From a virus, in IMG/VR virus record IMGVR_UViG_3300049729_000211, positions 79,575 through 143,574 of that record: DNA of 64,000 nucleotides; one strand, 5' to 3'. A program made the translations under genes and the position numbers. Below the pieces are notes generated by a model, which worked only from the letters and a program-made list of their open reading frames with translations, did not search any database and was not told where the DNA came from. Shown here one piece after another: positions 33,770 through 41,790 of this stretch (the stretch's first letter is position 1; the number at the start of each line of letters is the position of its first letter).

Positions 33770-34636
33770 TCAAAATGTCTTCCGGAATGAACTTGTTGCC
33801 ACCGTCAGCATCGGATGAGCCGCCAGTTCGTCCTTGCCAATCATTTGGATAGTTGGTGCCAGTGAACTTTTCATCAGTGTTGGAGAACCTCTCCGGAACA
33901 ACTGATAGCTCGACAATTCAGTCCCCAACTTGTGGCCGGACGTCGTGCGATGATGAGTGACATCCGTGAGATGCCAGTCAGGACCGATGAACTGCTTGTA
34001 CCATTCACCCACCGCTTGGAAGTACTCCGGGAGGTTGGTGATCGTCTGTCCCAGCATCTTGGAGTAGACCTCATACGACTTCTTGCCATACTGCAGGAAG
34101 TGAACTCCACAGTCGTTCAGCAGCAGGAACTTCTGGGCTGAATTAAACGATTCGACAGTAGTATCCCGGTATTCTCCCTTCCAGAACTTTGTGGGAGTGT
34201 ACTCGTTGTAGTCGAGGAAGATGAAGTCTGGCTTGACACTGAGGAGCTTCGCCCGTTCCTTCTTGTCGAAGAAGTTCAGACGCGAGATGAAAGCCTGAGG
34301 GAAGTTCGCCAGCAGTAGCTCGAGGCAGCCCATGTCGATGTCGTTCAGATAGACCTGGGTCGGATCCTGTTCGAAGAGCTTCGCGTCGATCCCTGCGCCG
34401 CCCAAAGGCTCCATGTAGGACTTGTACTGTCCATCGACCTTCTGTTGGAGAACGTACGAACACAGCTTCCGGATGGACATGCTGCCACTGGCGAAACCGA
34501 AGTCACCGGGCTGATTCTTCTTGAGAAACTCTGCGAGCCATGATGTAGAATCGCTCAGATGTTCAAACTGAGATCCAAACTGAAGAAGATGTGGAGGCAC
34601 TACTATGGATTTTCCGTTGCATAGATCAAATCTCAT
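33770..34636 (-). CDS. DNA-methyltransferase-like protein (Rossmann fold, D12-like)
   Basis: The start at 34636 overlaps the upstream gene by 11 bases and has GAGGAG upstream. The 288-residue product has YMEPLGGAGIDAKLF (about 73-87, motif I-like), VYLNDIDMGCLELL and PDFIFLDYNEYTP. In true adenine methylases the last motif is DPPY; here it is LDYNEY, so catalysis is uncertain. It may be a diverged DNA methyltransferase or a related enzyme. Confidence 0.65.
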   Translation of the reverse strand: MRFDLCNGKSIVVPPHLLQFGSQFEHLSDSTSWLAEFLKKNQPGDFGFASGSMSIRKLCSYVLQQKVDGQYKSYMEPLGGAGIDAKLFEQDPTQVYLNDIDMGCLELLLANFPQAFISRLNFFDKKERAKLLSVKPDFIFLDYNEYTPTKFWKGEYRDTTVESFNSAQKFLLLNDCGVHFLQYGKKSYEVYSKMLGQTITNLPEYFQAVGEWYKQFIGPDWHLTDVTHHRTTSGHKLGTELSSYQLFRRGSPTLMKSSLAPTIQMIGKDELAAHPMLTVATSSFRKTF

Positions 34637-35189
34637 CTTGCTCCTCGTGTAACCCATCCCACAATCTCTGATACTCTTCACGAACTTCTTCAGCCAAAAG
34701 AAAATCTCGTGGACAGTTGTTAGCTTTCATCAATTCCACTACGTCAGCTACATCTTTCTGACGAGTATTTGGATTACCCAAGTAACTGGATAGTTTGATT
34801 TCAATAATCTGTTGAAGACTTGCAATGATTGGTCTCTTGGATACTTGCGTTGGCATAGGAAGTTTCAGCGGTCCACGTCCAACCGATCCTCCTCCAGGAA
34901 GTAGATCGACTTCCACTTTAGACGCACGATCAGTAACAGTCATACTTGAACCTGGATTTGCTCGAAAGCCACTGATGGACAACTTGTCTTTTGCCTCTTG
35001 TACGCTGGGAACCACCAAGTCAACATCGATAGTAAATCGTGGATATCCATTTTCCTGAACAGCGTACCCACCAACAACCAAAGAAGGAATTCCTGCATCT
35101 GCAAGAATGGCCACAGCACTTCTCATTGTTTTTTCAATGTCGGTGGAGTTAGAAACCTTGCGCAGCAGCTTTGCTTTCAGGTTAGACAT
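34626..35189 (-). CDS. Nucleotidyltransferase-fold protein
   Basis: This 187-residue protein has LVVGGYAVQENGYPRFTIDV...D (about 37-57), a GG...D-x-D signature of minimal nucleotidyltransferases (AbiEii/MNT-like). It overlaps the previous stop (TGATG). It may transfer nucleotides to RNA, protein or small molecules; such proteins also act as toxins. No antitoxin partner is obvious, though the methyltransferase-like gene directly follows. Confidence 0.75.
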   Translation of the reverse strand: MSNLKAKLLRKVSNSTDIEKTMRSAVAILADAGIPSLVVGGYAVQENGYPRFTIDVDLVVPSVQEAKDKLSISGFRANPGSSMTVTDRASKVEVDLLPGGGSVGRGPLKLPMPTQVSKRPIIASLQQIIEIKLSSYLGNPNTRQKDVADVVELMKANNCPRDFLLAEEVREEYQRLWDGLHEEQDEI

Positions 35190-35566
35190 CAGATTTTCTC
35201 CGCTATCACAATGCAGTTTTCCTTCGGGTTAGGCCCAACGATCCAAGCACCGGATTTACTTCTGGCCTCAATACCTTCTTCCGGCTTGGAGAATCCAAAC
35301 CATCCAGCGATGATCGTAGCTGCGATCATGTTAGGGAACCGACCAGTGATTGGAATGGAGATCGAGAGATGACGATAGTTCTGTCCATGTGATACTGTAA
35401 AGCTGAACACGCAGTGATAGGTGTCTAGAAAGCAGCAGTGGCCGGGGATGTCGCCAGGAGAGACTGCGTTGGGAGCATCGAGGATATAAGGGTGAGACAT
35501 CGCATAGGCTATAACAATGTCGACTTTGTCTTTGTTCTCGTCACTGAGAGTGAGAAATCTTGCCAT
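35189..35566 (-). CDS. Hypothetical protein (125 aa)
   Basis: A 125-residue protein with GFSKPEEGIEARSKSGAWIV near residues 91-110. AGAAGG stands 6 bases before the ATG. First gene of a three-gene overlapping unit. No recognised family. Confidence 0.72.
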   Translation of the reverse strand: MARFLTLSDENKDKVDIVIAYAMSHPYILDAPNAVSPGDIPGHCCFLDTYHCVFSFTVSHGQNYRHLSISIPITGRFPNMIAATIIAGWFGFSKPEEGIEARSKSGAWIVGPNPKENCIVIAEKI

Positions 35567-35587
35567 TGGAACCTTCTAACACGAAAT

Positions 35588-35609
35588 CCGGAGACCTTTC
35601 GATCTCCGG
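35588..35609 (-). terminator. Hairpin with GAAA tetraloop
   Basis: On the minus strand CCGGAGATC-GAAA-GGTCTCCGG (one U-G pair), followed by ATTTCGTGTT. It lies after the gene at 35647-36396 and before the next start. Confidence 0.6.
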
Positions 35610-35646
35610 ACTCGGGAATTGTCGAGGGCCATAGCCCACAGACGTC

Positions 35647-36396
35647 CTAGACGAACAGCTTGGCGATGTGCGAGAACTGCGAGAACGTGACTGCCTGGAT
35701 GGGGCTGTCGATGTTCAGGCCGATGCTCTGAGTGATGGCGCGAATCTCCTGCGACTTGACACCGAGAATATCGTCGCCGGCAATGAACGGTCCGAAGGTC
35801 CACTTGATACCAACGGTCGTGCGGAAGCCGGGAAGTCCAATGCACTCACAGTTGATGCCGGCCTCGCGAACCACGGTTGCGATACCCAGCAACCCAACGC
35901 GCGAAGGGACATTGACGATGACCTGTGCGCCCACGCGAACGGCTGCCAGCTTGGAGCGCATGCGAAGAAGGCCATTGACAAGGGCGTCGTCGGTTTCGGT
36001 CGAGATCACTCCCAGATGAGCCAGCTTGAAGGAGCGAAGCTCGTTGGCCATGTCCTGGCGAGCCTGAAGATAGGAAGGTGCCGTGGGATCCGGATCGACA
36101 GTGGTGTCATCGTCGTCCTGATCGATGTAATCGGGATCGTCGCTATCAGTCTGAGATAGAAAGGAGGGAACAGGATCCACGCCATTGGAAGCGGAATGAA
36201 TCTCGGTGTCAACCACGTTGCCGCTGAAGAAGGCGAGCAGGTTCCGGCGAGCACAGGCAAGTGCCAGCTTCTTGTTGTCAGCCATACGCTGTGCAAATCT
36301 GATGGGAAGTCCGGTGGAGAGGGTCTCTTCCAGACGATAGGCGGCGAGGTTTGCCCAGTAGAAACCAGGCGTGATGTTCTGCTCATTGGCAGTCAT
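35647..36396 (-). CDS. Hypothetical protein with acidic linker (249 aa)
   Basis: The start at 36396 has AAGGAG 6 bases upstream; a longer start at 36450 has none. The 249-residue protein has a helical N-terminus, a highly acidic linker (DSDDPDYIDQDDDDTT at about 86-101) and a globular C-terminal part (VIVNVPSRVGLLGIATVVREAGINC is split by this linker from the N-terminus). No family recognised. Single-gene unit ended by a hairpin. Confidence 0.78.
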   Translation of the reverse strand: MTANEQNITPGFYWANLAAYRLEETLSTGLPIRFAQRMADNKKLALACARRNLLAFFSGNVVDTEIHSASNGVDPVPSFLSQTDSDDPDYIDQDDDDTTVDPDPTAPSYLQARQDMANELRSFKLAHLGVISTETDDALVNGLLRMRSKLAAVRVGAQVIVNVPSRVGLLGIATVVREAGINCECIGLPGFRTTVGIKWTFGPFIAGDDILGVKSQEIRAITQSIGLNIDSPIQAVTFSQFSHIAKLFV

Positions 36397-36483
36397 GGGT
36401 GCTCCTTGGTGTTGCTCTTCAGTGTTCGAATACCATGACCGAAGATTCATCCCTTCGATTCTGCATCCGAAGACCGTCGTAGT

Positions 36484-36500
36484 TTCGCTTATCCAGCGAA
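36484..36500 (-). promoter_or_regulatory. Small inverted repeat, covarying copy 1
   Basis: TTCGCT-TATCC-AGCGAA, a 6-bp stem with a 5-base centre, in the 140-base leader region of the 35647-36396 gene. A second copy with compensatory change lies at 36832-36848 in the neighbouring gene. As RNA on the minus strand, the loop would expose GGAUA. Confidence 0.5.
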
Positions 36501-36537
36501 CTCATGATACTACACTTTCCTCTGTTTCAGCGCGAAA

Positions 36538-36873
36538 TTATTTTGCCCACATCCAATTCCAGATGTATTCGACCTTGTCCTGGTGTGTGACGAACCAGTA
36601 TACGAAAACCAGGAGGAATGTGGTCTCGCACAGTACACCGAAAACGAACAAGAGGGCGCGAAGGGTGCGAAGAACATTGAGCATGTTGTCCAATCTCAGT
36701 GGCAAAGAGGCTGCTGCTTGGCACTTGGGACAGACCAGAGAAGAATCCTTGGTCCAGTTTGGACCATTCCGGTCTATCTCGCCGTGAATGGGACAGATTC
36801 CCTTCCACCAGCAGTAGATCTCACGCTTCGTTTCACTTATCCAGTGAACTGTTTGTTGCCAGAATTTATTCAT
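36538..36873 (-). CDS. Small membrane protein with zinc-like module (111 aa)
   Basis: This 111-residue protein has CPIH...CPKC (27-51), a possible zinc site, followed by a hydrophobic helix TLRALLFVFGVLCETTFLLV (about 70-89), likely a membrane anchor. A phage promoter variant lies directly upstream, with the ATG 12 bases after TAGA and GAGGGAA between. Confidence 0.75.
   Translation of the reverse strand: MNKFWQQTVHWISETKREIYCWWKGICPIHGEIDRNGPNWTKDSSLVCPKCQAAASLPLRLDNMLNVLRTLRALLFVFGVLCETTFLLVFVYWFVTHQDKVEYIWNWMWAK
36832..36848 (-). promoter_or_regulatory. Small inverted repeat, covarying copy 2
   Basis: TTCACT-TATCC-AGTGAA, within the first codons of the membrane-protein gene. Compared with the copy at 36484-36500, one base pair changes (G-C to A-T) on both arms while the central TATCC is kept. 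Confidence 0.5.
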
Positions 36874-36881
36874 CGATTCCC

Positions 36882-36910
36882 TCTACCACCGGGTGGAGAG
36901 AAACGGTTAC
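36882..36910 (-). promoter_or_regulatory. Phage promoter, variant (TAACCG-N18-TAGA)
   Basis: On the minus strand GTAACCG, 18 bases, TAGAGG; one base differs from the TTACCCG consensus. It overlaps the end of the upstream gene. The next start codon is 12 bases after the T of TAGA. Confidence 0.65.
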
Positions 36911-37566
36911 TGGGCAACCACTTCGAAGCGAACCGACTTGATCCACTTCTCGGCTTCGGCCTTCGGAACGATCCACTTGCCTTTGCGCTTCTCACCGACA
37001 AGCTGACTCGATCGGAGAGCCTTCATCACAAGAGTTTCGGTGCTACCGGCCAATTTGGCTACTGTACTAGCACTCCAAAATCCTCTTGGAGCAGGATTGG
37101 AACCTTGACGACGCTTCTTGCGAGGAGCAGGCACTGGGAGATCTTCGATGTTAGGGAGTCCAGGAGCTTCGACCCTGGGGATGACAATCTCCTCTTCGTC
37201 GTCCAGGGCGAAGTTGAAGATCTTCTTCTGCTTGAAGTATTGAGTTTGGACGATGTCGAAGTAGTTCAACAGGGAGAGTGTCACATCCTTGGACTTGTCG
37301 CGACACCACTCGATCAGATTGAGGAGATACCAGTCAGGTAGATCTCTCCTCTTGAACTCGTTCATCAAAGTCCGGATGCCCTCGGGATTGATGTCATGTG
37401 AATTGCGGCGCTCGCCGCGCTCCGTGGTCACCTTGCCTTTGGTGATTGGCCAAAACTCCTCGCACCAGGAGACCGCAGTATCGAACACCTCTTGTGGATC
37501 AACGCATGTGTTAATGGAGCGTTCGATGAATGGAACCAGTTTGGGATCATTAAAGGGTCGCATCAT
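36907..37566 (-). CDS. Helix-turn-helix DNA-binding protein
   Basis: The product is about 219 residues, starting at one of two adjacent ATGs (37566/37563); a GTG six bases earlier is also possible. The C-terminal 55 residues, WSASTVAKLAGSTETLVMKA...GKWIVPKAEAEKWI, match an excisionase/MerR-type winged helix. The middle has a basic segment APRKKRRQGSNPAP. It is a candidate regulator. The leader shares a short element with that of the amidotransferase gene. Confidence 0.72.
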   Translation of the reverse strand: MMRPFNDPKLVPFIERSINTCVDPQEVFDTAVSWCEEFWPITKGKVTTERGERRNSHDINPEGIRTLMNEFKRRDLPDWYLLNLIEWCRDKSKDVTLSLLNYFDIVQTQYFKQKKIFNFALDDEEEIVIPRVEAPGLPNIEDLPVPAPRKKRRQGSNPAPRGFWSASTVAKLAGSTETLVMKALRSSQLVGEKRKGKWIVPKAEAEKWIKSVRFEVVAQ

Positions 37567-37623
37567 ACCCACTCAATACTGGGGAATTCAGGACTACCAA
37601 AATCAGAACAAAGGATGGATGTC

Positions 37624-38049
37624 ATGAAGATCTGGATTTGTTTGTTCTTGGTTTGTGCTCCATTGTTGCTTGGTCAAACAGCTAAAAAGACGACTCAGTA
37701 TGTCAAGACCAAAAGTGTTCAAGCAAGCACTGGATGCGCCTTAGTCGATAGGACACAGTGCTCTCTCAATGCCATGTTGACGTCTGTCAGATCACTCAAT
37801 ACCGTGGAAACCATGAGAGTCTACCAGCAAGGAGGACACGATCTGCTTCTTCCTGACTGGCTGGCTGAAAACCAGACGAGACTGTCCTTTTACAACACAG
37901 GATGTCTGTACGGAGATAGACTGGTTACCGGATGGCTGATCAGACGAGGACATCCTCGCTGGGCGAAGGCGGTCACCATCATAGACATGGGAGTGGTCAT
38001 TCCATTTACAGCACGAAATATGAAGGTAGATTTTCAGTCTACGAAGTAG
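37624..38049 (+). CDS. Secreted or periplasmic hypothetical protein
   Basis: The 141-residue protein starts at 37624 after AAAGGATGG. The first 17 residues form a signal peptide (MKIWICLFLVCAPLLLG, cleavage before QTAKK). The rest has two or three cysteines and no known domain. Possibly acts in the host envelope, e.g. in lysis or superinfection exclusion; this is only suggested by the signal. Confidence 0.72.
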   Translation: MKIWICLFLVCAPLLLGQTAKKTTQYVKTKSVQASTGCALVDRTQCSLNAMLTSVRSLNTVETMRVYQQGGHDLLLPDWLAENQTRLSFYNTGCLYGDRLVTGWLIRRGHPRWAKAVTIIDMGVVIPFTARNMKVDFQSTK

Positions 38050-38050
38050 T

Positions 38051-38127
38051 TGGAGGACGGAGAGAGAATCGAACTCTCGCATTATGGGATTTGCAGTCCC
38101 ACGCCTTACCGTCTTGGCTATCCGTCC
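38051..38127 (-). tRNA. tRNA-Cys (GCA)
   Basis: Full cloverleaf of 77 bases: acceptor GGACGGA/TCCGTCC, anticodon loop with GCA, T-loop TTCGATT, U73 and encoded CCA. U73 is expected for tRNA-Cys. Confidence 0.95.
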
Positions 38128-38134
38128 TCAATTT

Positions 38135-38208
38135 TGGCACCGCCGAAGGGATTCGAACCCCTACACCTGGCTCCAAAGGCCAGAGTCCTGCCATTAAACG
38201 ACGGCGGT
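38135..38208 (-). tRNA. tRNA-Gln (TTG)
   Basis: Full cloverleaf of 74 bases: acceptor ACCGCCG/CGGCGGT, anticodon loop CTTTGGA, T-loop TTCGAAT, G73 and encoded CCA. Confidence 0.93.
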
Positions 38209-38219
38209 GTATTTCTAAC

Positions 38220-38429
38220 TCATACTGATACAAAATGACACGAGTTGTGCCACTCTCTTGACATGAACGAACCCTTGGGCCGGTCAGGATTCTCAACCAG
38301 CAGACTGACCCCTCCACTATCTTCGTTGTGAGTGTCTCGAACGACGTAAAATTCGGGTGCAGGCCGCCAGTACACAAGATCCTTCGCGGCCTCCTTCATC
38401 CGAACTTTGTCGCCCTTCTTGTATTCCAT
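38220..38429 (-). CDS. Small hypothetical protein (69 aa)
   Basis: A 69-residue protein beginning MEYKKGDKVRMKEAAK, typical of small SH3-like phage proteins (GDKVRMK). GAAGGTGTGAG precedes the ATG. It lies between tRNA genes and an endonuclease gene. Confidence 0.75.
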   Translation of the reverse strand: MEYKKGDKVRMKEAAKDLVYWRPAPEFYVVRDTHNEDSGGVSLLVENPDRPKGSFMSREWHNSCHFVSV

Positions 38430-38430
38430 C

Positions 38431-39348
38431 TCACACCTTCATAAATTTCTTGTCTCTCAATTCTTGCATGCTCAATTTCTTCCTAGAAAGTCCGAATTTC
38501 TTGGCCCATTCATGAACTGTCATAGCACTGACGCCGTAGATATTTCCAATTTGGCGATAACCAGTGTGTTCTAAGTGAGTTCTAAGTTCTTCAACCGGCG
38601 GAATTTTCTTCATTAGACCACAAGCTGAACTGCAGTGAACTACTGTTTTGTCCCTAGTCACGAATTCTTTCTCGCACTTAGGACAAACTCGGACAAATTC
38701 AGAAATTGCACCTCTCCCTGGCAACCAGCCTAGACGAATTCTCTCTTTAGCCTCACTCTCTGGCACCGAAATAACCTCTGAATTTTTGTACATCCACATA
38801 TTTCCAAAAGAGTGATTATTTTCTCCCATTGCGAGCCTAGACATCTCTTTTCTACATTCAAGAGTATGATGCTTACCTCTACGAGATTCTGCCAATCTCC
38901 TACAAGCAGCTAGAAGTTTTGGAGTAACCCGCTTGGGAAGGACTCTAATCCTGTTCCACTTCTCCATAAATTCTCTAGCAAATTCAGGATCTCGTCGCCT
39001 TCTTTCTTGAACCTTCTGAGAGCCCAGTCTTCCCCAGGATACTCTGTCAAATTTGAAGTGAGTGTTGACGTAGTCAAACCCACCAGATCCCCCTTTTCTC
39101 AGATTCATACAAAGAGGATCTTTCCGATGAAGTTCTACTACCTCATCTTCTTTCTTCCAGGCTTCCTCCTGAGTTTCAAACTCGAAGAGAATTTCTTTCT
39201 TAAAACTTGCTGGACCATACTTTGCAACGGCTCGTATGATGTAAGTACCAGAACCAAGATACTCATCATTTGGGTTATCAGTCTTATGAACACCCAAGTA
39301 GAACTTGCCGTTGACCAAATTCACTGTTTTGTATACAGTGTATATCAT
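38431..39348 (-). CDS. GIY-YIG homing endonuclease with zinc finger and HTH
   Basis: The 305-residue protein starts at 39348, after AGGAGGG; a longer frame would run through the neighbouring tRNA. It begins MIYTVYKTVNLVNGKFYLGVHKT (GIY-YIG core), has LRKGGSGGFDYVN near residue 85, a C-terminal CPKC...C...C module and a helix-turn-helix (AMTVHEWAKKFGLS). It is closely related to the gene at 63002-63760. It is inserted in the tRNA cluster, 45 bases from tRNA-Thr. Confidence 0.93.
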   Translation of the reverse strand: MIYTVYKTVNLVNGKFYLGVHKTDNPNDEYLGSGTYIIRAVAKYGPASFKKEILFEFETQEEAWKKEDEVVELHRKDPLCMNLRKGGSGGFDYVNTHFKFDRVSWGRLGSQKVQERRRRDPEFAREFMEKWNRIRVLPKRVTPKLLAACRRLAESRRGKHHTLECRKEMSRLAMGENNHSFGNMWMYKNSEVISVPESEAKERIRLGWLPGRGAISEFVRVCPKCEKEFVTRDKTVVHCSSACGLMKKIPPVEELRTHLEHTGYRQIGNIYGVSAMTVHEWAKKFGLSRKKLSMQELRDKKFMKV

Positions 39349-39392
39349 GAACCCTCCTGTACCCTCTACTTGGATACTGGAAGTCACGAAAG

Positions 39393-39465
<73 letters not shown>

Positions 39466-39480
39466 ACTACTTCTAAACTC

Positions 39481-39562
39481 TGGAGCCTTGGGAGGGACTC
39501 GAACCCCCGTTGTGTTATAGCAGATTACAGATCTGCTGCTGTCGCCGCTGAGCCACCAAGGC
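39481..39562 (-). tRNA. tRNA-Tyr (GTA)
   Basis: 82 bases with encoded CCA: acceptor GCCTTGG/CCAAGGC, anticodon stem GCAGA/TCTGC with GTA, an 11-base variable region (short for bacterial tRNA-Tyr) and T-loop TTCGAGT. The first 48 bases overlap the end of the HNH gene reading the same strand. Confidence 0.88.
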
Positions 39563-40135
39563 TAGTCTCGTGACTTGAATCCTTTGTTGCATAGGACTCT
39601 TATCAGATGTTAACTTACAGTCTCCATTTACTGCATTTCTTCCTCTTCCCCAGTTTAGTGCTTTGTACGTTGGAGTGATCGCATGACAACATGGACAGAG
39701 CAATAACACGTTATCCGGAGAGTTATCCTTCCAATCTCCATTCTCGTGTTCTAGTTCAATAGGTGCAATTCCAGTTACCAGATTGACTTCACACCATCCA
39801 CAACGCTGACATTTATTTCCAAACAAGTGAATGAGAGCTCGCTTAGTCCTTCCGTGAGTTTCTTCCTTTGGAGATAGCGTTCTTTCCAGCCAACGCTTAA
39901 TCCAAATTGAAAGTTCGTAGCTGCTCTTACATTTGTTAGAGCAGTAAGTATTAGCAGATTTGATACCAGTTCCACAACCAGGACAAAACTTTACGACCTT
40001 TTCTGGTTTCTTCTTCACCAACCCCAGTTTGGTCAGATGATATCGGACATTGGTTTGACTTGCACCTAGTTGTTCCGCTATCTTCCAACTGCTAAATCCT
40101 GCTGTCCACAACCGAGTTAGCTCAACTATATCCAT
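39515..40135 (-). CDS. HNH homing endonuclease with HTH and zinc ribbon
   Basis: The 206-residue protein begins MDIVELTRLWTAGFSSWKIA, an N-terminal helix-turn-helix, followed by a zinc module (Cys51, 54, 65, 69) and an HNH core (Cys109/112, His130, Asn142, Cys147/150, His151). The longer frame upstream would run into tRNA-Thr(CGT). Its last 15 codons lie inside the tRNA-Tyr gene. Such a placement suggests recent insertion beside the tRNA. Confidence 0.87.
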   Translation of the reverse strand: MDIVELTRLWTAGFSSWKIAEQLGASQTNVRYHLTKLGLVKKKPEKVVKFCPGCGTGIKSANTYCSNKCKSSYELSIWIKRWLERTLSPKEETHGRTKRALIHLFGNKCQRCGWCEVNLVTGIAPIELEHENGDWKDNSPDNVLLLCPCCHAITPTYKALNWGRGRNAVNGDCKLTSDKSPMQQRIQVTRLALVAQRRQQQICNLL

Positions 40136-40170
40136 ACCCAGATTCCTAAAGTCGGAAAACAGGTGAGCTA

Positions 40171-40247
40171 TGGAGCACCCCATCGGATTCGAACCGATGT
40201 CCACTGAGTACGAAACAGTGATCCTAAACCAACTAGACGAGAGGTGC
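40171..40247 (-). tRNA. tRNA-Thr (CGT)
   Basis: 77 bases with encoded CCA: acceptor GCACCTC/GGGGTGC, T arm ATCGG-TTCGAAT-CCGAT, anticodon CGT. The anticodon stem either has a T-T mismatch next to a normal 7-base loop or a fully paired stem with a 9-base loop. T73 as in the other tRNA-Thr. Confidence 0.85.
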
Positions 40248-40260
40248 ATACTACGAAACT

Positions 40261-40337
40261 TTGGTGGACGAGAATGGTCTTGAACCATCCACCTTTCCCT
40301 TATCAGGGGAATGCTCTACCACATGAGCTACTCGTCC
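40261..40337 (-). tRNA. tRNA-Ile (GAT)
   Basis: 77 bases with encoded CCA: acceptor GGACGAG/CTCGTCC, anticodon stem TTCCC/GGGAA with loop CTGATAA, T-loop TTCAAGA, A73. Confidence 0.92.
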
Positions 40338-40360
40338 ATTTTGACTCCCAAAACACGAAT

Positions 40361-40380
40361 GCCGCCCTTATTCTGGCGGC
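40361..40380 (-). terminator. GC-rich hairpin ahead of the tRNA cluster
   Basis: On the minus strand GCCGCC-AGAATAAG-GGCGGC followed by ATTCGTGTTTT. It could end transcripts of the two small upstream genes. The 180-base gap it lies in (40338-40518) holds no convincing gene. Confidence 0.5.
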
Positions 40381-40518
40381 AGATCATACGAGATTTTGTT
40401 GTTCTCTTACTCTCGCAGACTCCCACCGCCACCCGTTTGGGTGCATGTAATGGTGATGCTAGTTTGCAACGTCTGCTTCATGATTTGATGATACCTCAAC
40501 TTTTCCCATTCCGGGAAA

Positions 40519-40749
40519 TTATTTTGCTTCCCCAAACTGGAGACTCATTACTTCTCCTGCCAGAAAGGGTGGCGCCAGCACAACTGCTTCAAACAAGATT
40601 CGAGAAGTGTGTCCTTTGTGTTCAGCTACAAACGATTCCAAATCAGCATTGACAACTGTCTCTCTATGAGAAGAACATCTCTCACAAGATACACTCATAA
40701 TCTGGAACTCTACATCCATAGCATTCTTTCGAGATTGTTCTACCCTCAT
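40519..40749 (-). CDS. Small zinc-binding hypothetical protein (76 aa)
   Basis: A 76-residue protein with MSVSCERCSSHRETV (18-32), one CxxC pair and a nearby His. No good ribosome site before either possible start (codon 1 or 11). No family recognised. Confidence 0.62.
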   Translation of the reverse strand: MRVEQSRKNAMDVEFQIMSVSCERCSSHRETVVNADLESFVAEHKGHTSRILFEAVVLAPPFLAGEVMSLQFGEAK

Positions 40750-40763
40750 GATCAGAGGAACGG

Positions 40764-41012
40764 TTAGGCTTCGTTTTCCTGACCAAACCAGGTGTTGATC
40801 TTGTTTTCGACATACCCATCACTGACGAGGAACGGATGGTGAATCACAGTCACTGTGAGAGTGGGTTCGACATACTCGAATTTCACTTTGCAGCCCATCT
40901 TATCAATGTTTCCGCTGTCACCCACCAACTGAACACCTTCGTTGGTTAGATCTATGCGAATCTTTTCAAGCTGCTGACGATTCAGTGTGAAGGTTTGAAC
41001 TGTCTGTGGCAT
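40764..41012 (-). CDS. Small hypothetical protein (82 aa)
   Basis: An 82-residue protein of beta-strand character (VKFEYVEPTLTVTVIHHPFLV). AAGGAG stands 6 bases before the ATG. It follows a GIY-YIG gene and precedes a small zinc-like protein. No recognised family. Confidence 0.75.
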   Translation of the reverse strand: MPQTVQTFTLNRQQLEKIRIDLTNEGVQLVGDSGNIDKMGCKVKFEYVEPTLTVTVIHHPFLVSDGYVENKINTWFGQENEA

Positions 41013-41061
41013 GTGATCTCCTTCAGTGATGTAATACTCATCTTATTGCTTCTGCAGAAAG

Positions 41062-41745
41062 TTACATTAGGGTACTTCTCAACATTCGTTCTCGCTCCCG
41101 TCTAGAATGCTGAGCCTCAGATAGTTTAGCACGAACTTTCGTTGATCTCAAAGCAGTGCCTGCGTTTTCTAGACGCTTCGAGGACTCCTTGAAATTTGAA
41201 CTATGATAGTAACAAACCGGAGAACAGAATAACCGACTATTTCTTTTGGAGAATGGTACGGAAAAAGGTCTGCTGCATATAAGGCAAATCTTAGTTAGTG
41301 GTGGATTGCCAACTCCTTTTTTGGCATCACTTATCCTTTTACCCATCAATTTTCTAGTATCAGCGTTGGCAGGATTTGCATGCCATGATCTACGAGTAGT
41401 ACTCAGTAGTTGACGAGTTGCTTCAGAATGAGGTCCAGTGAATCCCTCACCACCCTTACAAATGTTGTAGCCGTATTCAGGATCTCGAGATCTAAGGAAC
41501 TCTATAAATTCCTTCTCTCTTTGATCCAGTTCTTCCCTGGTTTCAATATCTGAAAGAAGAGCGTGAATGCTCCACAAGGAGGGATCTGGGTACTTCCTCA
41601 TCGAATTGTAGAGATAGGATCTTCCGTTTCTTTGATGGCGAGCATCCCAAAATTTACCCTTGAGATAGGCTTTCAAATCCTTTCCCTTGTGCTGACCTAC
41701 ATAGTATTTCCCAGTGACGTGATTCACTATCAAATAGATGAACAT
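41062..41745 (-). CDS. GIY-YIG homing endonuclease with C-terminal zinc module
   Basis: This 227-residue protein starts MFIYLIVNHVTGKYYVGQH (both half-motifs), has YNICKGGEGFTGPHSE (about 92-107) and a C-terminal CLICSRPF...FCSPVC module (154-177). Similar to the enzyme at 13273-13977. Inserted at the downstream end of the second virion operon. Confidence 0.92.
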   Translation of the reverse strand: MFIYLIVNHVTGKYYVGQHKGKDLKAYLKGKFWDARHQRNGRSYLYNSMRKYPDPSLWSIHALLSDIETREELDQREKEFIEFLRSRDPEYGYNICKGGEGFTGPHSEATRQLLSTTRRSWHANPANADTRKLMGKRISDAKKGVGNPPLTKICLICSRPFSVPFSKRNSRLFCSPVCYYHSSNFKESSKRLENAGTALRSTKVRAKLSEAQHSRRERERMLRSTLM

Positions 41746-41790
41746 TTCTTCAACCTCTAATGAGAGGTAAGAAGTCAGGAAACGCGGGCA

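Noticed and set aside
39515-40288. Longer form of the HNH gene and of the neighbouring GIY-YIG gene
   Set aside because: The extra N-terminal parts are translations of tRNA genes; internal ATGs fit the endonuclease families.
40407-40481. 24-codon minus-strand frame between the small genes and the tRNA cluster
   Set aside because: No ribosome site, no promoter copy, and no recognisable product.
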